Source: Chloroflexota bacterium
GTDB taxonomy: Bacteria > Chloroflexota > Dehalococcoidia > GIF9 > AB-539-J10
Reading direction: 5' to 3'
Length of the DNA: 6,289 nucleotides
Assembly (NCBI GenBank): GCA_015222255.1
Contig: JADFUX010000053.1
Coordinates: 1-6,289, forward strand
Position 1 is the stretch's first letter. Every line of letters begins with the position of its first letter. Position numbers and translations under genes: made by a program. Positions 1-5,267 of the stretch are shown here, one piece after another. The notes under the pieces were generated by a model that searched no databases, was not told the origin of the DNA, and was given only the letters and a program-made list of their open reading frames with translations.

Positions 1-56
1 GCGCTCATTGCATAGCCCAGAGTTTGGCATGAGACTAGCTGACAGCTAAATATCTT

Positions 57-64
57 GAAGGAGG
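57..64 (+). promoter_or_regulatory. Ribosome binding site of mvhD copy 1
   Basis: GAAGGAGG ends five bases before the ATG at 70. This selects ATG 70 over the in-frame TTG at 55, which lies upstream of, and partly against, this site and would add five residues (MKEVA) not seen at the start of the other MvhD copies in the window. Confidence 0.85.
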
Positions 65-69
65 TAGCA

Positions 70-519
70 ATGGATGAAGTTGAGCTGAAAGGTGGCTTTG
101 AGCCAAGAATCGTAGGGTTTTCCTGTAACTGGTGCTCCTATGCCGCTGCTGATTTGGCTGGTACCTCGAGGATACAGTACCCACCGAACATAAGGACGAT
201 AAGGGTCATGTGTTCTGGAAGAGTCAATGAACTTCTGGTACTCAAGGCATTTGCTGCCGGGGCAGACGGTGTTCTAGTTACCGGCTGTCATCCTGGAGAC
301 TGTCACTATATGAAAGGGAACTTGAGCGCTAGAAGAAGAGTAGTGGGTCTAAGGACTTTCCTTGGAGGTATCGGCATCGAATCTGAGAGACTGAGGTTGG
401 AATGGGTAGGGGCTTCTGAAGGGGCAAAGTATGCCGAAACAGTTAGGAACTTTACCCAGACGATAGAAGAACTTGGCCCAAGCGATATTAATCTTCGTAG
501 GAGGCAAAATGGACATTAA
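70..519 (+). CDS. mvhD: MvhD-type [2Fe-2S] electron-transfer subunit, copy 1 (formate dehydrogenase-linked)
   Basis: 149-residue cytoplasmic iron-sulfur protein of the methyl-viologen-reducing hydrogenase delta subunit family. In this family MvhD (VhuD in Methanococcus) carries one [2Fe-2S] cluster and passes electrons from a hydrogenase or formate dehydrogenase to HdrA. The sequence shows the family signatures: CNWC at residues 19-22, MCSGR at 47-51 and GCHPGDCHY at 72-80, giving cysteines 19, 22, 48, 73 and 78; the C-terminal RLEW (108-112 region) and FTQT (128-131) motifs are also present. It is a full-length stand-alone MvhD, not fused to HdrA. It overlaps fdhA by 11 bases, and the fdhA ribosome binding site lies inside its last codons, so the two are translationally linked and this copy very likely serves the formate dehydrogenase. 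Ungapped hand alignment to the third copy (4769-5203) gives about 65% identity over 140 residues. Family assignment is firm; pairing with Fdh is inferred from context. Confidence 0.93.
   Translation: MDEVELKGGFEPRIVGFSCNWCSYAAADLAGTSRIQYPPNIRTIRVMCSGRVNELLVLKAFAAGADGVLVTGCHPGDCHYMKGNLSARRRVVGLRTFLGGIGIESERLRLEWVGASEGAKYAETVRNFTQTIEELGPSDINLRRRQNGH
498..504 (+). promoter_or_regulatory. Ribosome binding site of fdhA, inside the mvhD coding end
   Basis: TAGGAGG lies four bases before the ATG at 509. It fixes the fdhA start at 509 and rejects the longer in-frame start at 473, which would add 12 residues ahead of the first cluster-binding cysteine. Confidence 0.85.
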
Positions 520-2539
520 CTATGTGCCCACAATATGCCCTTATTGTAGCTGCGGCTGCGGGATGTATTTGGTCATCAGAGACGGCATGATAATTGGCCA
601 GGAGCCCTGGAAGGAACATCCGGTGAATGAAGGCGCGAACTGCCCCAAAGGGAAGAACGCCTATCAGTATATCTACAGTGAAGATAGGTTGAAGATGCCG
701 CTAGTGAGGAAGAATGGCGCATTCCAGGAAGTCTCCTGGGGTGAGGCCTTGGATTTGATCGTCACGCAACTAAGGGAAGCTACCCCGGAGGATTTTGGCT
801 TTATCGCCTCATGTAGGAATAGCAATGAGGATGCCTATGTGATGCAAAAGTTTACCAGGGTGGTGATGGGCACCAACAGTGTGGAATACTGCGGCAGATT
901 GTGCCATTCCCCAGCAGCGGCTGCTCTAATTCCTGCCATGGGCTCAGGGGCAATGCAAACCTCTCAGCCTGAAATTGAGCTTGCCGATTGCATATTCGTC
1001 GCTGGCGTCAATCTACAGGAGACCTTTCCCTTAATAGCACGGAGAGTGTCCCGAGCGAAAGCCAAGGGGGCTAAAGTTATTTACACCGACCCTAGAAATA
1101 CAGCTACCGCCAGGTATCTGGCTGATATTCACCTGCAATTAAAGTCGGGCACGGATGCAGCTTTGATAAATGCTATGATGAGCATCATTCTCGCTGAGGG
1201 ATTGGAGAATAAGGATTTCATCGCCTCAAGGGCCGCCGGATTCGATGAATTGCGGAATTTCCTCTCCAAAGTAGACTTAAAGCAAGCAGAGGAAATTACT
1301 GGTGTTCCTCTGGAAAAGATGAGAGAGGCAGCGATTACCTATGCCAAAGCAGAGAGGGGTTGCATACTCTATGACCAGGGTATCTCCCAGCATTATGTTG
1401 GCACTGACAATGTTAGGGATCACGCTAACCTAGCCCTTCTCTGCGGGCATGCTGGTAAGCCAGGTAGCGGAATAAACTCGATGAGAGGGCAGATAAATGG
1501 TGAGGGAAGCGGAGATATGGGCTGTCTGTGCGTTTTCTATCCCGGATTCAAGCGCGTGGGTGAGGAGACGGCAAAGTTCTTTGAGGAGGCTTGGGGGGTG
1601 GCTAACCTGCCAACAAAGCCTGGCTTAACCTACATAGATATGCTGTATAAATGCCCCTACCTCTATATTGTAGGGGGAGACCCCATGATGGCAGTGCCCG
1701 ATGTCAACAATGTCAAGAAGGCCTTAGAAAAGGCGAACTTCCTGGTAGTTCAGGATATATTCCCTACTGAGATAGCTAAGCTTGCTCATGTGGTGCTGCC
1801 AGCAGCCACCTGGGTAGAGCGAGAGGCTACCCATACCTGGATAGACAGAAGGGTGCAAAAAGTGAACAGGGTTGTTGAGCCCCCTGGCGAGACCAAGCCT
1901 GACTGGTGGATCATTTGCCAGTTGGCGGAGAAAATGGGCTATAAGGACAAGTTTGATTTCGCCTCGGCTGGCGAGATTTTTGAAGAGATAAGAAGCTGCG
2001 TACCACAATACAAGGGTATAACTTATGACAGGCTGGAGAATAAGGTCGGCGGAATTCACTGGCCCTGTCCTTCGGAGGATCACCCTGGTACGCCCACCAT
2101 GTTTTTGCAGAAGTTTAATACCCCTGACGGTCTGGGGCACTTCCAGGTAGTGGAGTTTAAGCCACCGGCAGAAGTGCCAGACGACCAGTATCCCTATGTG
2201 TTGACTACGGGAAGAAGCATATTCCACTACCATACGGGGGCGATGACGCGGAGAACCCCTAGGCTAGTTGATGAGGTTCCCCGGGGCTTCGTGCAGGTCA
2301 ACCCCGAGGATGCAAGTAAGGAAGGCGTTAAGGATAGGGATACAGTCGTTCTGGAGACAAGGCGAGGCAGCATTGAAGCCGAAGCCAGGATCACCGATGA
2401 GGTACGACCAGGATTGCTGTTTATCCCCATCCACTTTCCTGATTCCTGTGCGAATGCGCTAACAATCTCAGCCTTAGACCCCAGTGCCAAGTGTGCAGAA
2501 ACCAAAGTATGTGCAGTCAAGATAGAGGTGAAACGATGA
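509..2539 (+). CDS. fdhA: Formate dehydrogenase catalytic subunit FdhA (molybdopterin, Cys type)
   Basis: 676-residue member of the molybdopterin oxidoreductase superfamily that oxidises formate to CO2 at a Mo or W bis-MGD centre. The N-terminal [4Fe-4S] motif has C10, C13, C17 and C45 (spacing x2, x3, x27), as in E. coli FdhH, followed by K47 (equivalent to FdhH K44). The active site shows C132-H133 at the position of FdhH Sec140-His141, with codon TGC at 902-904, so this is a cysteine rather than selenocysteine enzyme. R326 in the motif MRGQIN matches FdhH R333. The molybdopterin dinucleotide-binding C-terminal domain covers about residues 560-676 (YPYVLTTGRS onward). There is no twin-arginine leader and no extra N-terminal ferredoxin domain, so it is a short cytoplasmic form of archaeal FdhA size. 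The stop overlaps the fdhB start (ATGA). Mo versus W cannot be told from sequence. Formate specificity, rather than another bis-MGD substrate, is supported by the active-site set and the fdhB neighbour. Confidence 0.94.
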   Translation: MDINYVPTICPYCSCGCGMYLVIRDGMIIGQEPWKEHPVNEGANCPKGKNAYQYIYSEDRLKMPLVRKNGAFQEVSWGEALDLIVTQLREATPEDFGFIASCRNSNEDAYVMQKFTRVVMGTNSVEYCGRLCHSPAAAALIPAMGSGAMQTSQPEIELADCIFVAGVNLQETFPLIARRVSRAKAKGAKVIYTDPRNTATARYLADIHLQLKSGTDAALINAMMSIILAEGLENKDFIASRAAGFDELRNFLSKVDLKQAEEITGVPLEKMREAAITYAKAERGCILYDQGISQHYVGTDNVRDHANLALLCGHAGKPGSGINSMRGQINGEGSGDMGCLCVFYPGFKRVGEETAKFFEEAWGVANLPTKPGLTYIDMLYKCPYLYIVGGDPMMAVPDVNNVKKALEKANFLVVQDIFPTEIAKLAHVVLPAATWVEREATHTWIDRRVQKVNRVVEPPGETKPDWWIICQLAEKMGYKDKFDFASAGEIFEEIRSCVPQYKGITYDRLENKVGGIHWPCPSEDHPGTPTMFLQKFNTPDGLGHFQVVEFKPPAEVPDDQYPYVLTTGRSIFHYHTGAMTRRTPRLVDEVPRGFVQVNPEDASKEGVKDRDTVVLETRRGSIEAEARITDEVRPGLLFIPIHFPDSCANALTISALDPSAKCAETKVCAVKIEVKR

Positions 2540-3750
2540 AAGGAGATATGTACCTTGCCTGGTCATCAGACGACGAAGTAGTAAAGCGGGCTGACTCTGG
2601 TGGTGTGATTACTTCCTTGCTCAAATTTGCCTTGGACAGCAAGCGAGTAGATGCAGTGCTGGCAGTAAAGGCGAGAGATGGCAATAGATATGACGGCATT
2701 CCCGTGTTAATCAGTGATCCTGAGGAGATGATAGATACTGCTGGGGCGTTGCATTGCGTCTCGGTCAATATTCCTAGATGCATTAAGGAATACCTCAACG
2801 GCGCCTCAGATATGAAGTTGGCTGTAGTGGGCAAGCCCTGTGACATGAGGGGAATTATTGAGCTAGTTAAGAGGGAGCAGATCAATCTGGATAACCTGCT
2901 GCTCGTAGGTGTGAACTGCAGCGGTACGCTGTCGCCAGTGGTAGCTAAGGAGACGATTCTTAAGGAGTTTGGGGTTGATCCGTTGGATGTTGTCGGTGAA
3001 GAGATTGAAGATGGCAGCCTTATTATCACGCTAAAGGATGGAACAACAAAAACAAAGGACCTAAAGGAATTGGAGGAGAAAGATTACGGGCGGAGGGAAA
3101 ACTGTCGAAGATGCGAAGTCAAGATTCCCACCATGGCAGACATTGCTTGCGGAAAGTGGGGAGTAAATAGCAGGAAGGCAAGTTTCGTAGAAGTTTGCTC
3201 TGATAAGGGCGCCCAAGTTTTCGACGAAGCGGTGAGGGCCGGCTACATAAATGTTGAACCCCCCAATCATAAGGCTATTGAGGAAAGAAAGAGGAAAGAG
3301 CAAGAGGCGATCGAGTCAGCGCTCCAGTGGCAGGAAACAGAATTTGCCCCGCTTAAGAATATAGCTGTCGAGGAAAAATTCGATTACTGGCAGCGGCAGT
3401 TTAGCCGATGTGTTAAGTGTTATGGATGTCGGGATGCTTGCCCTATATGCTACTGCAAGGACTGCATTTTAGAAGCTGACAGAGGCGCAATTGAGCCCGG
3501 GGAGCTGCCACCTACTATCATGTTCCACCTGATAAGGATCGCCCACGTCATGGACTCCTGTGTCAACTGCGGCCAGTGCCAGGATGTATGCTCTGCTGGC
3601 ATACCTTTAGCGCGACTAACGTTTATGTTAAATAAGGAGCTCTTTGATATCTTCAAGTATGAGCCTGGAATGGATGTGGAGAGCCGTCCCCCGCTCCGGT
3701 CAGTTACGGACAAGGAACTAACGATGCCCGGAGTCGAGCTCAGCTTTTGA
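2536..3750 (+). CDS. fdhB: Formate dehydrogenase beta subunit FdhB (FrhB/FdhB-family iron-sulfur flavoprotein)
   Basis: 404-residue FrhB/FdhB-family protein. In characterised members this subunit binds FAD and [4Fe-4S] clusters and links the catalytic subunit to F420 or to an MvhD/Hdr partner. The N-terminal domain begins with the family motif [14 protein letters not shown] (20-33), and the FrhB C-domain contains KPCDMRG (100-106) and C128. A mid-protein cluster set is visible at C190, C193 and C205 (CRRC...ADIACG). The C-terminal part carries two ferredoxin-like clusters: C292, C295, C298, C302 (with further cysteines 305, 307, 310) and C342, C345, C348, C352. A charged, probably helical linker (EERKRKEQE) lies at 249-257. 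ATG 2536 is preferred: GAGGTG at 2525-2530 sits five bases upstream, whereas the AGGAG before ATG 2548 is only two bases away. Whether it uses F420 cannot be decided here; with mvhD upstream, electron delivery towards Hdr is equally plausible. Confidence 0.91.
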   Translation: MKGDMYLAWSSDDEVVKRADSGGVITSLLKFALDSKRVDAVLAVKARDGNRYDGIPVLISDPEEMIDTAGALHCVSVNIPRCIKEYLNGASDMKLAVVGKPCDMRGIIELVKREQINLDNLLLVGVNCSGTLSPVVAKETILKEFGVDPLDVVGEEIEDGSLIITLKDGTTKTKDLKELEEKDYGRRENCRRCEVKIPTMADIACGKWGVNSRKASFVEVCSDKGAQVFDEAVRAGYINVEPPNHKAIEERKRKEQEAIESALQWQETEFAPLKNIAVEEKFDYWQRQFSRCVKCYGCRDACPICYCKDCILEADRGAIEPGELPPTIMFHLIRIAHVMDSCVNCGQCQDVCSAGIPLARLTFMLNKELFDIFKYEPGMDVESRPPLRSVTDKELTMPGVELSF

Positions 3751-3776
3751 TAGTACTTGCTTACGGTTCAGATGTT

Positions 3777-3863
3777 GTCATATCGTTCTGAAAGTTAGGC
3801 TTGGACGTTTTTCAGTCCCGCCAGAGGGAAACGGAGTGAAGAATCTCGGCGCCCAGGTGGCGG
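3777..3863 (+). repeat. Degenerate interspersed-repeat-like structured intergenic element
   Basis: Non-coding stretch between fdhB and arsR. The left arm TTGTCAT...TTCTGA (3776-3791) and right arm GAAGAATCTCGG (about 3838-3849) resemble the two arms of a short palindromic intergenic repeat I remember from many bacterial genomes (form GTCATTCTGA...GAAGAATCTC), here expanded and decayed. Internal inverted repeats are visible: CCGCCA (3818-3823) with TGGCGG (3858-3863), and CGTTTTTC (3806-3813) with GGGAAACG (3826-3833), the latter with two G-T pairs. Only one copy is in the window, so repeat status is unproven. No T-run follows a stem in terminator fashion. Confidence 0.3.
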
Positions 3864-3872
3864 ATGGCACCC

Positions 3873-3885
3873 CCAAGTGACTTGG
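3873..3885. promoter_or_regulatory. 13-bp perfect palindrome just upstream of the arsR promoter
   Basis: CCAAGT-G-ACTTGG is a perfect inverted repeat about a central G, ending four bases before the predicted -35 box. That placement suits a binding site for a dimeric regulator acting from upstream. It is too tightly spaced for a strong RNA hairpin (five pairs, three-base loop). Which protein binds is unknown. Confidence 0.35.
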
Positions 3886-3889
3886 TACT

Positions 3890-3918
3890 TTGACAAGACG
3901 ATGTTTCTAGGGTAGACT
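3890..3918 (+). promoter_or_regulatory. Sigma70-like promoter of the arsR-mvhD-mvhD unit
   Basis: TTGACA (3890-3895, perfect -35) is followed after exactly 17 bases by TAGACT (3913-3918, four of six matches to TATAAT). Transcription would start near 3925. It lies in the only sizeable gap in the window and immediately in front of the regulator gene. Confidence 0.6.
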
Positions 3919-3921
3919 GTA

Positions 3922-3943
3922 TGCCTATATGCGCATATGGGCA
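3922..3943. promoter_or_regulatory. Putative ArsR-family operator (22-bp imperfect palindrome at the transcription start)
   Basis: Left half TGCCTATATGC (3922-3932) and right half GCATATGGGCA (3933-3943) are reverse complements except for one position pair; the central 12 bp (3927-3938) are perfect. ArsR/SmtB repressors commonly bind AT-rich imperfect palindromes of the ATATG...CATAT kind overlapping their own promoter. The location, straddling the predicted start of transcription of an arsR gene, fits autorepression. Confidence 0.6.
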
Positions 3944-3944
3944 A

Positions 3945-4322
3945 ATGTCTAACCAAATGTATGGCATATTGAAGGTGTTTAGAGCTCTTTCGGATGAGAC
4001 AAGGCTTAGGATTGTAAACTTGGTTCTAGAGCGGGAGTGCTCTGTCTGCGAAATAGTCCAGGCAACGGGAATATCGCAGAGTCGTGCCTCTCGAGGGTTG
4101 ACTGCCCTTCAGGATGCTGGCCTTTTGAAAGCAAGGCGTGACGGTCTTTGGGTTCTGTACTCAATTGATGAAGAAGGCGTAACGGGATCCTACCCTGGCC
4201 TCACCCAACTTATCAGAACTGCTACAGAAGACAGTGAACTCGTCGCCCTTGACCGAGAGCGATTAAAGACCGCGGTGCGAGAAGGGCCATGCAGAGAACG
4301 ACTAAGATGCCTTGACATATGA
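3945..4322 (+). CDS. ArsR/SmtB-family winged-helix transcriptional repressor
   Basis: 125 residues from ATG 3945. The family core is clear: ALSDETRLRIVNLV (14-27), a recognition helix-turn-helix around GISQSRASRGLTALQDAGLL (42-61) and the wing RRDGLWVLYSID (64-75). These proteins are dimeric repressors released from DNA by metals, metalloids or thiol/redox change. The usual metal motif ELCVCDL at the third helix is replaced by ECSVCEI, giving C32-x2-C35 instead of C-x-C; a second pair, C116 and C122, sits at the C-terminus. The effector therefore cannot be read from family knowledge. Start choice: ATG 3921 would add eight residues and has AGGG (3909-3912) upstream, but it lies before the predicted transcription start and partly inside the palindrome; 3945 is preferred although it lacks a good ribosome binding site, and ATG 3957 is also possible. 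The stop overlaps the next start (ATGA), so the divergent mvhD paralogue is translationally coupled. It likely controls unit 2 and perhaps the hydrogenase or formate genes. Confidence 0.88.
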   Translation: MSNQMYGILKVFRALSDETRLRIVNLVLERECSVCEIVQATGISQSRASRGLTALQDAGLLKARRDGLWVLYSIDEEGVTGSYPGLTQLIRTATEDSELVALDRERLKTAVREGPCRERLRCLDI

Positions 4323-4741
4323 TAATGGAAGAGTTTGAGCCCAAGATTCTGGGCTTTTTATGTCGATGGTGTTGTGACCTTCCCGACTTGAGGGGCATAT
4401 TGGAGACGAGACATCCTCCACGTTTCTGTAGCACAGAAGTGATTTGCTCTTGCGGCGCGAACGAGTTCTTGGTATTGAAAGCCTTTGCGGGTGGGGCAGA
4501 TGGTGTCCTAGTAGGCGGTTGCCTTGCCGAAGAGTGTCGCTACATGAGGGACAGCTTAAGTGCCAGGAAAGAGATTGCAGCGTTGAAGCCCTTACTGGAA
4601 GCTATAGGAGTCAGCAGCGAGAGGCTCAGGTTGGAGCCGTCCTCGCCTTCGGAGAGTGCAATGTTAGCTGAGAAGCTTGGGAGCTTCGCCCAAACAATAA
4701 AGCAACTTGGCCCGAGCCCATTTAGTAGGAGGAGATGCTGA
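4319..4741 (+). CDS. Divergent MvhD-family iron-sulfur protein, copy 2 (ArsR-coupled)
   Basis: 140 residues, clearly homologous to MvhD: FEPKILGF (6-13), NEFLVLKAFAGGADGVLVGG (48-67), SERLRLE (100-106) and FAQTIKQLGPSPF (123-135). The cluster motifs are altered: CNWC becomes CRWCC (15-19), MCSGR becomes ICSCG (42-46), and GCHPGDCHY becomes GCLAEECRY (67-75). All five family cysteine positions are kept (15, 18, 43, 68, 73), with extra cysteines at 19, 37, 45 and 140; the region between the first two motifs is one residue shorter, and the usual RLEW tryptophan is missing. It is nearer to copy 1 than to copy 3 in its central part. ATG 4319 overlaps the arsR stop; ATG 4325 is an alternative and neither has a clear ribosome binding site, so translation probably depends on coupling to arsR. 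It probably still binds a cluster, but its electron partner or a sensory role is unknown. Confidence 0.85.
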   Translation: MIMEEFEPKILGFLCRWCCDLPDLRGILETRHPPRFCSTEVICSCGANEFLVLKAFAGGADGVLVGGCLAEECRYMRDSLSARKEIAALKPLLEAIGVSSERLRLEPSSPSESAMLAEKLGSFAQTIKQLGPSPFSRRRC

Positions 4742-4776
4742 CGGCTCAATACCCTAGAGGAGGTAATAATGGCTAA
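4735..4776 (+). other. Possible 13-codon coupling mini-ORF between mvhD copies 2 and 3
   Basis: TAGGAGG (4726-4732) inside the end of copy 2 is followed by ATG 4735 and a frame encoding [13 protein letters not shown], ending with TAA just inside copy 3. Spacing from GGAGG to ATG is only two bases, so translation would be weak. It could be a translational coupling peptide or simply a leftover of the duplicated mvhD-to-next-gene junction. Low confidence that it is expressed. Confidence 0.2.
4757..4764 (+). promoter_or_regulatory. Ribosome binding site of mvhD copy 3
   Basis: GAGGAGGT ends four bases before ATG 4769; it is a strong site and makes this start unambiguous. Confidence 0.85.
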
Positions 4777-5203
4777 AGTTAAACGCAAAGACGGATTTGA
4801 CCCGAAAATAGTGGGGTTTTGTTGTAACTGGTGTTCCTACGCTGGTGCTGACCTTGCCGGTGTCTCACGAATGCAATACGCCCCCAACATAAGGATAATT
4901 AGGGTGATGTGTAGTGGCAGGGTTGACCCCGCTTTCATACTGAAAGCTCTTGAGGTAGGAGCCGATGGAGTACTTATCGCTGGATGCCATCCTGGCGATT
5001 GTCACTATATGGCGGGAAATTACAAAGCAGCACGACGCATCGCTCTTCTTAAGAAAATGTTGGACCAATTTGGGATAGAGGGAGAAAGAGTTCGGCTGGA
5101 GTGGGTTTCTGCCTCCGAAGGATCAAAGTTTGCCGAGGTGGTTAATGATTTTACTCAAACCGTAAAAGAACTTGGGCCAAATCCATTCGGGAAGCAAAAG
5201 TAG
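4769..5203 (+). CDS. mvhD: MvhD-type [2Fe-2S] electron-transfer subunit, copy 3 (hydrogenase-linked)
   Basis: 144-residue canonical MvhD. The signatures match copy 1: CNWC at 19-22 (with an additional C18), MCSGR at 47-51, GCHPGDCHY at 72-80, [10 protein letters not shown] at 109-118 and FTQT at 128-131. In the family the protein bridges the [NiFe] hydrogenase MvhAG to HdrA within the HdrABC-MvhADG complex, carrying electrons through one [2Fe-2S] cluster. It stands 27 bases after copy 2 and 64 bases before mvhG, so it is the natural MvhD of the downstream hydrogenase, in the common order mvhD-mvhG-mvhA. It has its own strong ribosome binding site. It may be co-transcribed from the arsR promoter, whereas mvhG appears to have a promoter of its own. 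It is about 65% identical to copy 1, so the two adaptors are old paralogues rather than a recent duplication. Confidence 0.93.
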   Translation: MAKVKRKDGFDPKIVGFCCNWCSYAGADLAGVSRMQYAPNIRIIRVMCSGRVDPAFILKALEVGADGVLIAGCHPGDCHYMAGNYKAARRIALLKKMLDQFGIEGERVRLEWVSASEGSKFAEVVNDFTQTVKELGPNPFGKQK

Positions 5204-5206
5204 GAA

Positions 5207-5235
5207 TGGATTTAGAAACAACTGTAAATTATAAT
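5207..5235 (+). promoter_or_regulatory. Candidate promoter of the mvhGA hydrogenase genes
   Basis: A perfect TATAAT lies at 5230-5235. The -35 position at 17-base spacing is TGGATT (5207-5212), only three of six matches. Transcription would begin near 5242, downstream of the alternative ATG 5238 and 26 bases before ATG 5268. The weak -35 suggests either an activator or a minor internal promoter. Confidence 0.4.
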
Positions 5236-5252
5236 GTATGAAAGAGCCAGGA

Positions 5253-5258
5253 AAGGAG
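5253..5258 (+). promoter_or_regulatory. Ribosome binding site of mvhG
   Basis: AAGGAG ends nine bases before ATG 5268; a second GGAG at 5262-5265 is too close to be ideal. It supports 5268 over the in-frame ATG 5238, whose upstream sequence is a -10-like AT stretch without a Shine-Dalgarno. Confidence 0.7.
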
Positions 5259-5267
5259 AGTGGAGAT

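Noticed and set aside
2..49. Possible tail of an upstream gene (open frame ending TAA at 47-49)
   Set aside because: Only 15 codons, with no recognisable C-terminal motif of HdrA or any other family; another frame ends at 32, so no choice can be supported.
24..52. Promoter-like TTGGCA with TAAATA at 17-base spacing before mvhD copy 1
   Set aside because: The -10 matches only three of six positions and the start point would fall on the ribosome binding site. An upstream operon promoter is as likely.
902..904. Selenocysteine at the FdhA active site
   Set aside because: The codon is TGC, an ordinary cysteine, and no in-frame TGA interrupts the gene.
1724..2233. Long open frame on the minus strand inside fdhA (169 codons)
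   Set aside because: It lies fully opposite a strongly supported fdhA coding region, shows no family motif and has no visible ribosome binding site; the same applies to the minus-strand frames opposite fdhB, mvhD and mvhG.
2517..3029. Minus-strand open frame of 170 codons opposite fdhB
   Set aside because: A low-complexity Ser/Thr-rich product typical of an antisense shadow of a real gene.
3767..3812. Intrinsic terminator after fdhB (stem TTCAGA/TCTGAA and a T5 run)
   Set aside because: The six-pair stem has a 14-base loop, is not GC-rich, and the T-run lies 16 bases after the stem, so the arrangement is wrong for an intrinsic terminator.
3841..3890. T-box or riboswitch-like reading of the GC-rich block with GGTGG and GGCACC
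   Set aside because: It lies upstream of the predicted promoter rather than in the leader, and no specifier stem or conserved riboswitch core is visible.
5238..5267. Ten-residue N-terminal extension of MvhG from ATG 5238
   Set aside because: It has no ribosome binding site, lies before the predicted transcription start, and the proper site points to ATG 5268.
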